A stretch of 64,000 nucleotides of DNA from DASZYF01 sp035545535 (lineage in GTDB: Bacteria; Actinomycetota; Actinomycetes; Mycobacteriales; CAJCIY01). Position 1 is the first letter of the stretch; each line of letters starts with the position of its first letter. Location: NCBI GenBank assembly GCA_035545535.1, contig DASZYF010000005.1, forward strand, positions 18,754-82,753, written 5' to 3'. The position numbers and the translations under genes were made by a program. Shown piece by piece: positions 34,922 to 43,736 of the stretch. Below the pieces are notes generated by a model, which worked only from the letters and a program-made list of their open reading frames with translations, was not told the origin of the DNA and searched no databases.

Positions 34922-35752
34922 ATGAGCGGACTCGAGGGCAAGGTTGCGTTCATCACCGGCGCCGCGCGTGGGCAGGGCCGCGCGCACGCGGTCCGGTTGG
35001 CCCGCGACGGAGCCGACATCCTCGCGGTCGACGTCTGCGAGACGTTCCCCACCCAGGACTACCCGAACGCCACGCGCGACGACCTCGACGAGACCGTGCG
35101 CCTGGTCGAGGCCGAGGGCCGCAAGATCGTCGCGGCCGTCGCCGACGTCCGTGACCGGGACGCTCTGCAGAAGGCGTTCGACGACGGCATGGCCTCGCTG
35201 GGGCGGTGCGACATCGTGCTCGCGAACGCGGGCTGGATCCGGCTCACGGGCGGCGGGGACCCGGTCGCGATCTGGAAGGACATCGTCGACACCGACCTCA
35301 CCGGTGCGTGGAACACGGTGTCGGTCGCGCTGCCCAGGCTCCAGGACAACGGGGACGCCGGCGGCTCGATCATCCTGACCAGCTCGACCGCGGGGCTGCG
35401 GCCGCCGAACAGCCTCGAGGTGGGCGCACTGGCCTACACCGCGGCCAAGACCGCGCTGGTCGGAGTGATGAAGCAGCTGGCGCGGGCGCTGGCCCCGCAG
35501 AACATCCGGGTCAACACGATCCATCCCACCGGTGTGGTGTCCGGCATGACGATGAACGAGTCGATGGCGAAGATGATGGAGGAGGCGGCCGCCGGCGGCG
35601 CCAACACCATCTCCGAGATGCTCAACGCGCTGCCGGTGATGATCCTGCAGCCCGAGGACGTGTCGGACACCGTGGCGTTCCTCGTCTCCGACGCGGCGAA
35701 GTACATCACCGGCGTCGCCATGCCCGTGGATGCGGGCTTCAACATCCGCTGA
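34922..35752 (+). CDS. Mycofactocin-coupled SDR family oxidoreductase
   Basis: 276 aa. LEGKVAFITGAARGQGRAHAVRLARDGADILAVDVC is the family signature shared with 27603 and 37833; the insert TQDYPNATRDDLDETVRLVEAEGRKI follows, and AYTAAKTAL has the catalytic Tyr/Lys. The C-terminal YITGVAMPVDAGFNIR is complete. It should oxidise an alcohol with a tightly held NAD recycled by mycofactocin. It is followed one base after its stop by the alpha/beta hydrolase. Confidence 0.9.
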   Translation: MSGLEGKVAFITGAARGQGRAHAVRLARDGADILAVDVCETFPTQDYPNATRDDLDETVRLVEAEGRKIVAAVADVRDRDALQKAFDDGMASLGRCDIVLANAGWIRLTGGGDPVAIWKDIVDTDLTGAWNTVSVALPRLQDNGDAGGSIILTSSTAGLRPPNSLEVGALAYTAAKTALVGVMKQLARALAPQNIRVNTIHPTGVVSGMTMNESMAKMMEEAAAGGANTISEMLNALPVMILQPEDVSDTVAFLVSDAAKYITGVAMPVDAGFNIR

Positions 35753-35753
35753 G

Positions 35754-36659
35754 ATGCCCGACGCGATCACCTTCGCCGTCGAGGGCGGTAGCCAGGCCGG
35801 TTGGGTGTTCACGCCGCCCGGCGCTGTTCGCAGCGTGCTGCTCTGCCTGCCCGGTGGCACGTACGACAAGCGCTACTGGCACCTGCAGGTTCCGGGACAC
35901 GCCGGCTACAGCTTCGCGGAGCACCTGGCCGCGCAGGGACACCTCGTCGTCGCGCTCGACCACCTCGGCGTCGGCGAGAGCTCACGACCGGAGCTGGCCT
36001 CGGTCGGGCTCGACGTCCTGATGCGCGGTGATGCGGCGGTCGCGCACCAGGTTCGCGACCGGTTCGCCGACCGCGTGCCCTTCGTCGGCGTCGGCCACTC
36101 GATGGGCGCGTGCCTCACGTCGATGGTGCAGGCCGAGGGCCGCCCGTACGACGCCGTCGCTCTGCTCGGGTACGGCGTCGACATCGCCAACGTGCCGCAC
36201 GCGGACCCGGGGGCCGACGACGCGCGCTGGCCCGCCTTCTGCGCGCTCGCCGGCGCCAGGCCCGACGACGTCTACGCGACGATGCCCCGCGCGCTCCTGC
36301 ACGACCTGTTCCACGCGCCAGACGTGCCGCCCGCCGTCGTCGAGGCCGACGACGCCGCGCAGTCGGTGGTCCCCCTGCGAGCCGCCTTCGAGGTCACCAC
36401 TCCGGGCTTCCTGCGCGCGTTCGCGGCCCGTGTCGACGTGCCGGTCTTCCTCGGGTTGGGCGAGCTCGACGTCGCGCCCGACCCGTGGGCCGAACCCGCC
36501 TGCTACCGCGCATCCCGCGACATCACCGTGTTCGTCCTCCCGGGCTCCCACCACTGCCACAACATGGCGTCGCGCCGAACCGAGCTGTGGGATCGCATCG
36601 GCGCCTGGGTGGCGAGCGTGGCCCCGCTCGGTGCGGGCCCGTCGGTCAGGGGATCGTGA
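35754..36659 (+). CDS. Alpha/beta hydrolase
   Basis: 301 aa. Nucleophile elbow VGHSMGACLTSMV near residue 117, acid in LGELDVAPDP and catalytic His in GSHHCHNMA. No signal peptide, so it is cytoplasmic. The region after the elbow, rich in Asp/Ala, is the cap. It is co-transcribed with the mycofactocin-SDR and its last 14 bases overlap the convergent P450 gene. An esterase, thioesterase or C-C hydrolase is possible. Confidence 0.85.
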   Translation: MPDAITFAVEGGSQAGWVFTPPGAVRSVLLCLPGGTYDKRYWHLQVPGHAGYSFAEHLAAQGHLVVALDHLGVGESSRPELASVGLDVLMRGDAAVAHQVRDRFADRVPFVGVGHSMGACLTSMVQAEGRPYDAVALLGYGVDIANVPHADPGADDARWPAFCALAGARPDDVYATMPRALLHDLFHAPDVPPAVVEADDAAQSVVPLRAAFEVTTPGFLRAFAARVDVPVFLGLGELDVAPDPWAEPACYRASRDITVFVLPGSHHCHNMASRRTELWDRIGAWVASVAPLGAGPSVRGS

Positions 36660-37821
36660 GGTCGAGGCGTGTGAGGCCGAAGGTCCCCGACGGCCAGACG
36701 ATGCGGGGCTGCGTTCCCGGCGTGATCGTGTAGTCCGGGATGCGCTTGTGCCACTCCTCGAGCACGAGCTTCAGCTCGATGCGGGCGAGGTGCGAGCCGA
36801 GGCAGCGGTGCGGACCGCCGCCGAAGCCCCAGTGCTTGCGCACCACGTCGTCGGTGTGCACCTCGTCAGGGGTCGGGACGTAGCCGGGCTCGCGGTTCGC
36901 GGCTCCGACGCAGACGTACAGCAGCGTGCCCGCGGGGATGGTCGCGCCGGCCAGCTCGACCTCTTGCGTCGTCACCCGCGGCAGCGTCGGCGCAGGCGGT
37001 TCGAGCCGCACCATCTCCTCGGCGAAGTGGGGGATGAGGCTCGGGTCGGCGACGATGGTGCGCCGCAGCTCTGGGTTCATGGCCAGGTGCTCGAGCGCGA
37101 ACCCGATCGCGGCGGTGACGGTGTCGAGGCCGGCGAGGACGAACAGGAAGCCGAGGCCGAGCGCCTCGGCGTCGTCGAGTGCCTCGGTCTCGTCGGTGCC
37201 GAGCAGCAGGTGGGTCAGGATGTCGTCGGCCGGGTTCGCCCGCTTGGCCGCGATCGCCTCGGTCAGGTACGCGAACAGCTCGAGCGCGGGACCGAGGTCG
37301 CCCGACTCGGTGGCCGACAGCCCGGCCGTCGACAGCTCGATGACCTTGTCCTTCCACCCGACGAGCCGGTCACGGTCCTCCAGAGGCAGGCCGAAGATCG
37401 TGAGGAACACCTGCGACGGGTAGGGGACCGCCACCTCCGACATCGCTTCGATCTGCGTCTTGCCCGCGACGCTCTCGATGAGCGCGGTCGCCTGCGTCTG
37501 CAGGCTCGGCAGCACCGCGTTGAGCGACCGTGGGCTGAAGAACGGCTGCAGGATCTTCCGGTAGCGCGTGTGGTCCGGCGGGTCGGTCGCGATGGGGATC
37601 AGGGGGAGCGGGCTGCCGAGCGAGTCGAACGCCTGCTTCGAGGAGAAGAGCTCGGGGTGGCGCAGCACGTGCTCGACCTCGGTCTGGCCGGTGATGAAGA
37701 TCGCGTCCTTGACGCGCACGAGCGGGCCGAGGTCGCGCAGGAACCGCCATCCGACGGTGCGGTCCTCGGCCATGGGGATCGCCTCGGGTGCGACCTCGGG
37801 CAGGTCGGCGAGCGTGCTCAT
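36646..37821 (-). CDS. Cytochrome P450
   Basis: 391 aa. I-helix FLFVLAGLDTVTAAIGFAL, ExxR in EEMVRLEPP, and heme loop FGGGPHRCLGSHLAR with axial Cys near 340, nearly identical in heme loop to the P450 at 31787. It follows the mycofactocin-SDR gene with an 11-base gap, repeating the P450 plus mycofactocin-SDR pairing seen at 26395/27603. The 3' end overlaps the convergent hydrolase gene by 14 bases. Confidence 0.93.
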   Translation of the reverse strand: MSTLADLPEVAPEAIPMAEDRTVGWRFLRDLGPLVRVKDAIFITGQTEVEHVLRHPELFSSKQAFDSLGSPLPLIPIATDPPDHTRYRKILQPFFSPRSLNAVLPSLQTQATALIESVAGKTQIEAMSEVAVPYPSQVFLTIFGLPLEDRDRLVGWKDKVIELSTAGLSATESGDLGPALELFAYLTEAIAAKRANPADDILTHLLLGTDETEALDDAEALGLGFLFVLAGLDTVTAAIGFALEHLAMNPELRRTIVADPSLIPHFAEEMVRLEPPAPTLPRVTTQEVELAGATIPAGTLLYVCVGAANREPGYVPTPDEVHTDDVVRKHWGFGGGPHRCLGSHLARIELKLVLEEWHKRIPDYTITPGTQPRIVWPSGTFGLTRLDLTIP

Positions 37822-37832
37822 GAGGTCTGCTC

Positions 37833-38657
37833 CTAGCGCCGCGACATCGCGCCGGCATCGAAGACGACGGTCGTGCCGCTGATGTAGCGGCCGGGACCCT
37901 GGACGAGGAAGTGCACGAGCTCGCTCACGTCCCCCGGCTCGAGGATCGGCACGGGCATGGCGTTGGCCATCGCATCGACCAGTGCCGGGTTGGACTCGAT
38001 GACCTTGAACAGCTCCGGGTTGCCGCCGACCATCGGGGTGTTCACGCCGGTCGGGGCGATGCCGACGACGTTGGTGTCGAACGGGCCCAGCAGCTGCGCG
38101 TACGCCTTCACCAGACCGGTGACCGCGAGCTTGGCGGCCATGTAGGCATCGCTGCCGCCGTGCTCGTCGGTGACGCACATGAGCCCGGCCGTCGAGCTGG
38201 TCACGACGAGGCTCTTCGGGCCTTCCACGGTCTTCAGGTGCGGGACCGCCACGTGGATGGTGTTCCACACGCCGGTCAGCATCACGTCGATGCCGGCCTT
38301 CCACTCGGCCGCGGCGTCGTCCTCCTCGAGCGCGGTGAGCACGATGCCGGCGTTGGCGAGGACGGTGTCGATCTTCCCGAGCTCGGCCACTCCCGCGTCG
38401 AACGCGGCCTGGACCTGCGCGTGGTCGCGCACATCGCCCTGGGACAGCAGCGCGCGCCGGCCGTGCTTCTCGATGAGGTTCTTCGTCTCCTCGAGCTCTT
38501 CGAGCGTGCCCATCGGGTAGCGCACCTCGGGCATCTGCGCGCAGATGTCGATGCCGACGATGTCGGCGCCCTCGGAGGCCAGCCGCAGCGCGTGCGACCG
38601 GCCCTGCCCGCGTGCGACGCCCGTGATGAAGGCGACTCTGCCGTCCATCGTGCCCAT
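37833..38657 (-). CDS. Mycofactocin-coupled SDR family oxidoreductase
   Basis: 274 aa. RVAFITGVARGQGRSHALRLASEGADIVGIDIC matches the family; the insert PEVRYPMGTLEELEETKNLIEKHGRR and AYMAAKLAV (YxxxK) follow. ATG 38657 has GAGGAG at good spacing. It is upstream of the P450 in the same operon and downstream of the TetR gene (38-base gap). Likely oxidises the hydroxyl introduced by the P450. Confidence 0.9.
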   Translation of the reverse strand: MGTMDGRVAFITGVARGQGRSHALRLASEGADIVGIDICAQMPEVRYPMGTLEELEETKNLIEKHGRRALLSQGDVRDHAQVQAAFDAGVAELGKIDTVLANAGIVLTALEEDDAAAEWKAGIDVMLTGVWNTIHVAVPHLKTVEGPKSLVVTSSTAGLMCVTDEHGGSDAYMAAKLAVTGLVKAYAQLLGPFDTNVVGIAPTGVNTPMVGGNPELFKVIESNPALVDAMANAMPVPILEPGDVSELVHFLVQGPGRYISGTTVVFDAGAMSRR

Positions 38658-38695
38658 GTGCAGCTCCTCGTGAGGTGGCGGATCGGTCGGGTGGA

Positions 38696-39316
38696 TCAAG
38701 CGGTGGAAGCGGTGGCGCGGCGCGCGAGCTGCGGCCGGTAGCCGGGGACGGAGGCGAGCGTGCCGTCGACGAGGCGCTCGACGAACGGCCCCGACACGGG
38801 CTTCTTCTCGATCGCCAGCCGCACGATGAGCGGGCCGAGCAGCTGGGCGAGGACCTCGCCCGGGTCGGGCGAACGGCGGAGCTCGCCGTCACGGACGGCT
38901 TGTGCGAGTGCCTGCCGCACGGGCGCCAGGCTGCGCTCCCACATGACAGCGCGCGCCTCACCGATCAGCTCGCTCGTGTCGCCCTGACCCATGATCGCCG
39001 CCACCATCTGCAGCGAGACCGGGCGGGCGAGCTCGCGGGCCGCGCGGCGCACCTCGCGCACCATCCAGGCGCGCAGCGGCCCGGGGCCGGCGTGCATCAG
39101 CGGCTGGTCGACCACACCGACCGCCTCGAACAGCAGGTCGATCGGACGCGGCCAGTGCCGGTAGATCGTGGCCCGACCGACCCCGGAGCGCTGCGCGATG
39201 CGCTGGTGGGTGAGCCCCGCGGTGCCTTCCTCCTCGAAGAGGTCGTGCATCGCCCGCTGGACCGCGGCGCGGGTTCGGGCCACCCGCGCGTCCGCGAGGT
39301 CGGCGATCTCCGGCAC
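38696..39316 (-). CDS. TetR-family transcriptional regulator
   Basis: 206 aa. HTH GLTHQRIAQRSGVGRATIYRHWPRPIDLLFEAV; the rest is a helical ligand domain ending VPGYRPQLARRA. The GTG at 39316 lies 7 bases after a minus-strand TAGCAT, a leaderless arrangement; ATG 39337 would begin inside the operator. It heads the SDR/P450 operon and faces the P450 operon at 39442, so it probably represses both. Confidence 0.88.
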   Translation of the reverse strand: MPEIADLADARVARTRAAVQRAMHDLFEEEGTAGLTHQRIAQRSGVGRATIYRHWPRPIDLLFEAVGVVDQPLMHAGPGPLRAWMVREVRRAARELARPVSLQMVAAIMGQGDTSELIGEARAVMWERSLAPVRQALAQAVRDGELRRSPDPGEVLAQLLGPLIVRLAIEKKPVSGPFVERLVDGTLASVPGYRPQLARRATASTA

Positions 39317-39325
39317 GGTGCGGAT

Positions 39326-39350
39326 GCTATGAGACATCTTGACCCATAGC
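39326..39350. promoter_or_regulatory. Inverted repeat GCTATG-N13-CATAGC upstream of TetR gene
   Basis: Six-base perfect arms 13 bases apart (39326-39331 and 39345-39350). The minus-strand -10 TAGCAT (39329-39324) overlaps the left arm, so occupancy would block the TetR/SDR/P450 transcript. Likely autoregulatory operator. Confidence 0.6.
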
Positions 39351-39392
39351 AACCGGCCCCGGGATCGCGCGACCGGGCGGCGGCCCCGAACT

Positions 39393-39406
39393 TCTGACAG
39401 TGGTGT
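39393..39406 (+). promoter_or_regulatory. TCTGACA-S-NN-GTGT operator-like site 2
   Basis: TCTGACAGTGGTGT, centred about 42 bases before the P450 ATG at 39442. It continues as TGACCCC, matching site 4 (51024), where the same letters continue TGACACC. Confidence 0.55.
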
Positions 39407-39441
39407 TGACCCCCTGTCGGCGAAGAGCCAGACTGGCCGGC

Positions 39442-40689
39442 ATGGCGCCCGTGGCTGCGGGGTGTCCGGTCGCGGCTGACCTCGAGCTGCTCGACCCGGG
39501 CTTCCTGTCCGACCCCTTCCCGTTGATGTCGGCGTGGCGGGAGAAGACCCCGGTCTTCTACGTGCCCGAGGTGAACCTCCACTTCGTCACCCGCTACGAG
39601 GACGTCGAGGCGATCTTCCTCGACCGCGACACGTTCGGGGCGGCCAACGCGTCGTCGCCGGTGTGGCCGCTCGCCCCGGCCGTGGGAGCGCTGCTCGCGG
39701 AGAAGGTGCCGCGCAAGCCGACGCTGAACAACGCCGACCCGCCCCGGCACGGCCCGATGCGCACCGCGGTGCTGAAGGCGCTCACCCCGCGGCGCATCGC
39801 CGCGATGGAGCCGGTGCTGCGCGAGGTCGCCGGTCGGCTCATCGACGAGCTCGCGGCCAAGCCCGTCACCGACCTCGTGGCCGACCTCGCCTTCCCGTTC
39901 CCCGGCTACGCCGGGTTCTCGCTGCTCGGCTTTCCCGAGCACGACTGGGATCTGCTCAAGCAGTGGTGCCGCAAGCGGGTGCAGATCACCTACGGGCGCC
40001 TCTCCGACGAGGAGCAGATGGACGTCGCCCAGAACGTCGTCGCGTTCTGGGAGTACTGCGACGCGCACGTGGGCCTGCGCGAGCGGGAGCCGGCCGACGA
40101 CTTCACCTCCGACCTGCTCGCGTACGCCTCCGAGCACCCGGACCTCGTCAACCGGCTCGACGTCGTCACGATCGTGTACTCGATCGCGCTGGCCGGGCAC
40201 GACACCACGACCTGCGCGTTCACGAGCGGCCTGCGCTACCTGCTCGCGGAGCGCGCGCAGTGGGAGGCGATCGTCGCGGACCGCTCACTGGCCGTGAACG
40301 CGGTCGAGGAGATGCTCCGCTTCGATCCCCCGATCCTCGGTCACCGCCGGGTGGTGCTGCGCGACACCGAGGTCGCCGGCGTGCCGCTGCCCGAGGGCGC
40401 CCACCTGTTCCTCTGCTTCGCCTCGGCGCACCGTGACCCGCAGCAGTTCCCCGAGCCCGACCGGTTCGACATCCGGCGGACGGAGGCGCGCTCCAACCTC
40501 TCGTTCGGCAAGGGCGTGCACTTCTGCATCGGGGCGCCGCTGGCCCGGCTCGAGATGAAGATCGCGGTCGAGCTGCTGGCGGAGCGCGTGCCCGAGCTGC
40601 GCCTCGTGCGGGACCAGGACTACGAGATCACGCCGAACATCGTGTTCCGGTCGATGAAGCAGCTGCTCGCCGAGACGGGCGCCCGCTGA
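39442..40689 (+). CDS. Cytochrome P450
   Basis: 415 aa. I-helix SIALAGHDTTTCAFTSG, ExxR in EEMLRFDPP and heme loop FGKGVHFCIGAPLARLEM with axial Cys near 362. ATG 39442 starts MAPVAAGCPVAADLELLDPGFLSDPFP, a usual P450 beginning; an upstream in-frame GTG at 39400 falls inside the operator-like site. It heads an operon with two acyl-CoA synthetases and a hydrolase, the stop being 2 bases before the next start. Confidence 0.93.
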   Translation: MAPVAAGCPVAADLELLDPGFLSDPFPLMSAWREKTPVFYVPEVNLHFVTRYEDVEAIFLDRDTFGAANASSPVWPLAPAVGALLAEKVPRKPTLNNADPPRHGPMRTAVLKALTPRRIAAMEPVLREVAGRLIDELAAKPVTDLVADLAFPFPGYAGFSLLGFPEHDWDLLKQWCRKRVQITYGRLSDEEQMDVAQNVVAFWEYCDAHVGLREREPADDFTSDLLAYASEHPDLVNRLDVVTIVYSIALAGHDTTTCAFTSGLRYLLAERAQWEAIVADRSLAVNAVEEMLRFDPPILGHRRVVLRDTEVAGVPLPEGAHLFLCFASAHRDPQQFPEPDRFDIRRTEARSNLSFGKGVHFCIGAPLARLEMKIAVELLAERVPELRLVRDQDYEITPNIVFRSMKQLLAETGAR

Positions 40690-40691
40690 CC

Positions 40692-42179
40692 TTGCTGCCA
40701 CCGGCTTCCGTCTGGGACGCGTTCGCGCAGCGGTGCGCGGAGACGCCCGGCGCGACGGCGATCGTCGACGAGCGCGGGCACCGGGTGAGCTGGGCGGAGC
40801 TCGCTGCGCGCGTCCGGGCCCGCACGGCGGAGCTGGCCGCGGCGGGGGTCGGGCCGGGCAGCGTCGTCTCGTGGCAGCTGCCGAGCTGGATCGCCACCGC
40901 CGAGCTGACGCTCGCGCTCGCGGCGCTGGGCGCGGTGCAGAACCCGATCGTCCCGATCCTGCGCGACCGCGACGTCGCGTTCATCACGGCGCAGGCGGGC
41001 GCGACGCACCTCGTCGTGCCGCCGACGTGGCGCGGTCACGACTACGCCGCGATGGCGCACGACATCGCCGCCGGGTCCGCCCTGCGGGTGCTGGTGCTCG
41101 ACCGCGACGCGCCACCTGCCGACGCGGGCCGCGCGGACGCGATCGCACCGATGCGCGACGACGGCGGCGTGCGCTGGCTGTTCTACACGTCGGGCACCAC
41201 GGCGGAACCGAAGGGCGCCCGCCACGCGGACGCGGCGCTGCTGGCCGCCGCGGGCGGGCTGGTCGCCGCGTGCGGCATGGGACCCGGCGACCGGCTGGGA
41301 TCGCCCGCGCCGATGTCGCACATCGGCGGCATCGCCATCCTCGTCGCGATCGCCATCGCGGGCACCACGCTGCTCATCGACGAGGTCTTCGACCCGGCGC
41401 GGACCTCGGCGTTCTTCAGCGCCGAGGACGCGACGCTGCTCGGCGCGGGCACCCCGTTCTTCCTCGCCTACCTCGACGCCCAGGCGACGAGCGCGACCCC
41501 GTTGTTCCCGCACGTCCGGTGCTTCCTGCTCGGCGGCGCGCCGAAGCCCCCGAGCCTCAACGCGATGATGCGCGAGCGCTTCGGCGCCCCGATCGTGTCC
41601 GGCTACGGCCTCACCGAGTGCCCGATGCTCGCCTGGAACGCGCTCGGTGACGCCGACGACGTGCTCGCGACCACCGAGGGGCGGGCGATCGAGGGCGTCG
41701 ACCTGCGCGTCGTCGACGGCGAGGTGCGGGTGCGTGGCCCGCAGCTCATGGCGGGCTACGTCGATGCCGCGCTCGATGCCGAGGCCTTCGACGATGAGGG
41801 CTACCTGCGCACCGGCGACCTCGGTGCGCTCGACGCCGGCGGGAACCTCACGATCACCGGCCGCAGCAAGGACGTCATCATCCGCAACATGGAGAACGTC
41901 TCGGCCAAGGAGGTCGAGGATCTGTTGTTCCTGCACGCCGACGTCGCCGACTGCGCCGTCGTCGGGGTGCCCGACGCACGCGTGGGCGAACGCGTGTGCG
42001 TGGCGGTCGTCGCCCGTGACCCCGGCGCGCCACCCACGCTGCACGACCTCTGCGCCCACCTCGACGCGCAGCAGCTGTCCCGGCGCAAGCATCCCGAGCA
42101 GCTGCAGGTGATGGCCGCGCTGCCGCGCAACGGGATGGGCAAGGTCCTCAAGGCCGAGCTGCGCGAGGCGTTCGCGTGA
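40692..42179 (+). CDS. Acyl-CoA synthetase (AMP-binding family)
   Basis: 495 aa adenylate-forming enzyme. P-loop-like FYTSGTTAEPKGARH, A5-type YGLTEC, the GYLRTGDLGALD hinge, and catalytic Lys in NGMGKVLKAELR near the C-terminus. It activates a free acid to acyl-CoA via acyl-AMP. A TTG start 2 bases after the P450 stop is used, as no other start fits. The stop overlaps the next synthetase by 4 bases, so two acids, or two stages of one pathway, may be activated together. Confidence 0.9.
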   Translation: MLPPASVWDAFAQRCAETPGATAIVDERGHRVSWAELAARVRARTAELAAAGVGPGSVVSWQLPSWIATAELTLALAALGAVQNPIVPILRDRDVAFITAQAGATHLVVPPTWRGHDYAAMAHDIAAGSALRVLVLDRDAPPADAGRADAIAPMRDDGGVRWLFYTSGTTAEPKGARHADAALLAAAGGLVAACGMGPGDRLGSPAPMSHIGGIAILVAIAIAGTTLLIDEVFDPARTSAFFSAEDATLLGAGTPFFLAYLDAQATSATPLFPHVRCFLLGGAPKPPSLNAMMRERFGAPIVSGYGLTECPMLAWNALGDADDVLATTEGRAIEGVDLRVVDGEVRVRGPQLMAGYVDAALDAEAFDDEGYLRTGDLGALDAGGNLTITGRSKDVIIRNMENVSAKEVEDLLFLHADVADCAVVGVPDARVGERVCVAVVARDPGAPPTLHDLCAHLDAQQLSRRKHPEQLQVMAALPRNGMGKVLKAELREAFA

Positions 42180-43735
42180 ACCTCGCCCGGATGCTCGTCG
42201 AGTCCGCCCGGCGCACACCGCACGCGCCCGCGGTCACCTGGCAGGACCGGGTGACCACGTACGCGCAGCTCGCGGCCCGCGTCTCGCGACTCGCCACCGG
42301 CCTCGGTTCGCTCGGGGTCGGAGCGGGCGCGCGCGTCGCGGTCCTGCTGCGCAACCGGCCCGAGCTGCTCGAGTCGATGTTCGCGTGCTTCGCCGGCGGG
42401 CTCGGCTGGGTCCCGCTCAACGCGCGCTTCACCGCGAGCGAGGTCGCGTACCACGTGAGCGACTCGGGCGCCGCGGTCGTCATCACCGACGACGAAGGTC
42501 TCGCGACCGTGCTCGAAGCCGGTACGGCCGCCCGGGTCGTGGTCGTCGAGGACGCGCACACCGTCGTGCCCGACCCGTGCACCGCCTACGACGTCGTGCT
42601 CGCGGCGGGCACGCCCGACGCCGACGTCGTCGCGGTCGGTCGCGACGACCTCGCCTGGCTGTTCTACACGTCGGGCACCACGGGCAAGCCGAAAGGAGCG
42701 ATGCTCACCCACGGTGTGCTCACCTTCACCACGGCGTCGTGGCTGGCCGACCTGACCCCGCTCGACCACACCGACGTCACGCTGCACACGGCCCCGCTCA
42801 CCCACGGCGCGGGCTTCCACGCGATCGCGGCCACCGCGCGCGGGGCGCACCAGGTGATCGCGCCGCCGGGGCCGTTCGACCCCGCGGCGACGCTCGCGCT
42901 CATCGACGCGGCCGGCGTGACCAACACATGGATGGTGCCGACGCAGATCGTGATGCTGACCGACGCCGCGCGGGCGTCGCGCCCGGCGCTGCCGACGCTC
43001 GAGCGCATCGTCTACGGCGGCGCGGCCTTCGCGGTCCCGGACCTGCGCGACGCGCTCGAGGTGCTGGGGCCCCGGCTGGTCCAGCTCTACGGGCAGGGGG
43101 AGACGCCGATGACCGCGACCGTCCTCACCCCCGAGGACCACGCGGCGGCGCTCGGCGGCGACCATCCCGAACGCCTCGCCTCCGCGGGGGTCGCCCGACC
43201 CGGGTGCGACATCCGCATCTTCGGCGCCGACGACGAGGAGCTCCCCGCCGGCGAGGTCGGCGAGCTCGTCGTGCGCGGACCCTCGGTCATGCTCGGCTAC
43301 TGGAACCGCGCGGACGCGACGGCCGAGACGTTGCGGGGTGGCTGGTTGCACACCGGCGACCTCGGGCGCATCGACGAGCACGGTTACCTCTTCCTGCTCG
43401 ACCGCGCGAAGGACATGATCATCACCGGCGGTTCCAACGTGTACGCGGTCGAGGTCGAGGCCGTCCTCACCGAGGACGGCACGGTGCGCGAGACCGCGGT
43501 CGTCGGTGTGCCCGACCGCACCTGGGGCGAGCTCGTCGTCGCGGTGGTCGCGCCCGTCGACGGCGCGTCGACCGAGGCCGTCGAGGCGGCGCTGCGTGCG
43601 CGCTGCGACGCGGCCCTCGCGGGCTACAAACGTCCGCGCCGCTACGTGTTCGTCGATGCGCTCCCGCGCAACGCCTACGGCAAGGTCGTGAAGCGCGAGC
43701 TGCGCGAGCGACTCACCACACCGACAGGAGCCTGA
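42176..43735 (+). CDS. Acyl-CoA synthetase (long-chain/fatty-acid type)
   Basis: 519 aa. FYTSGTTGKPKGAMLTH, LYGQGETPMTATVL, GWLHTGDLGRIDEHGYLFLLDRAKDMIITGG and the catalytic Lys in NAYGKVVKRELRERL are all intact. It belongs to the FadD-like group. GTG 42176 overlaps the upstream synthetase stop (GTGA). Only moderate resemblance to the upstream enzyme, so it is a distinct specificity and not a recent copy. Confidence 0.92.
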   Translation: MNLARMLVESARRTPHAPAVTWQDRVTTYAQLAARVSRLATGLGSLGVGAGARVAVLLRNRPELLESMFACFAGGLGWVPLNARFTASEVAYHVSDSGAAVVITDDEGLATVLEAGTAARVVVVEDAHTVVPDPCTAYDVVLAAGTPDADVVAVGRDDLAWLFYTSGTTGKPKGAMLTHGVLTFTTASWLADLTPLDHTDVTLHTAPLTHGAGFHAIAATARGAHQVIAPPGPFDPAATLALIDAAGVTNTWMVPTQIVMLTDAARASRPALPTLERIVYGGAAFAVPDLRDALEVLGPRLVQLYGQGETPMTATVLTPEDHAAALGGDHPERLASAGVARPGCDIRIFGADDEELPAGEVGELVVRGPSVMLGYWNRADATAETLRGGWLHTGDLGRIDEHGYLFLLDRAKDMIITGGSNVYAVEVEAVLTEDGTVRETAVVGVPDRTWGELVVAVVAPVDGASTEAVEAALRARCDAALAGYKRPRRYVFVDALPRNAYGKVVKRELRERLTTPTGA

Positions 43736-43736
43736 G

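Noticed and set aside
40692..43735. Non-ribosomal peptide or polyketide biosynthesis module
   Set aside because: Both adenylating enzymes are stand-alone acyl-CoA synthetases; no carrier, condensation or ketosynthase domains occur anywhere.
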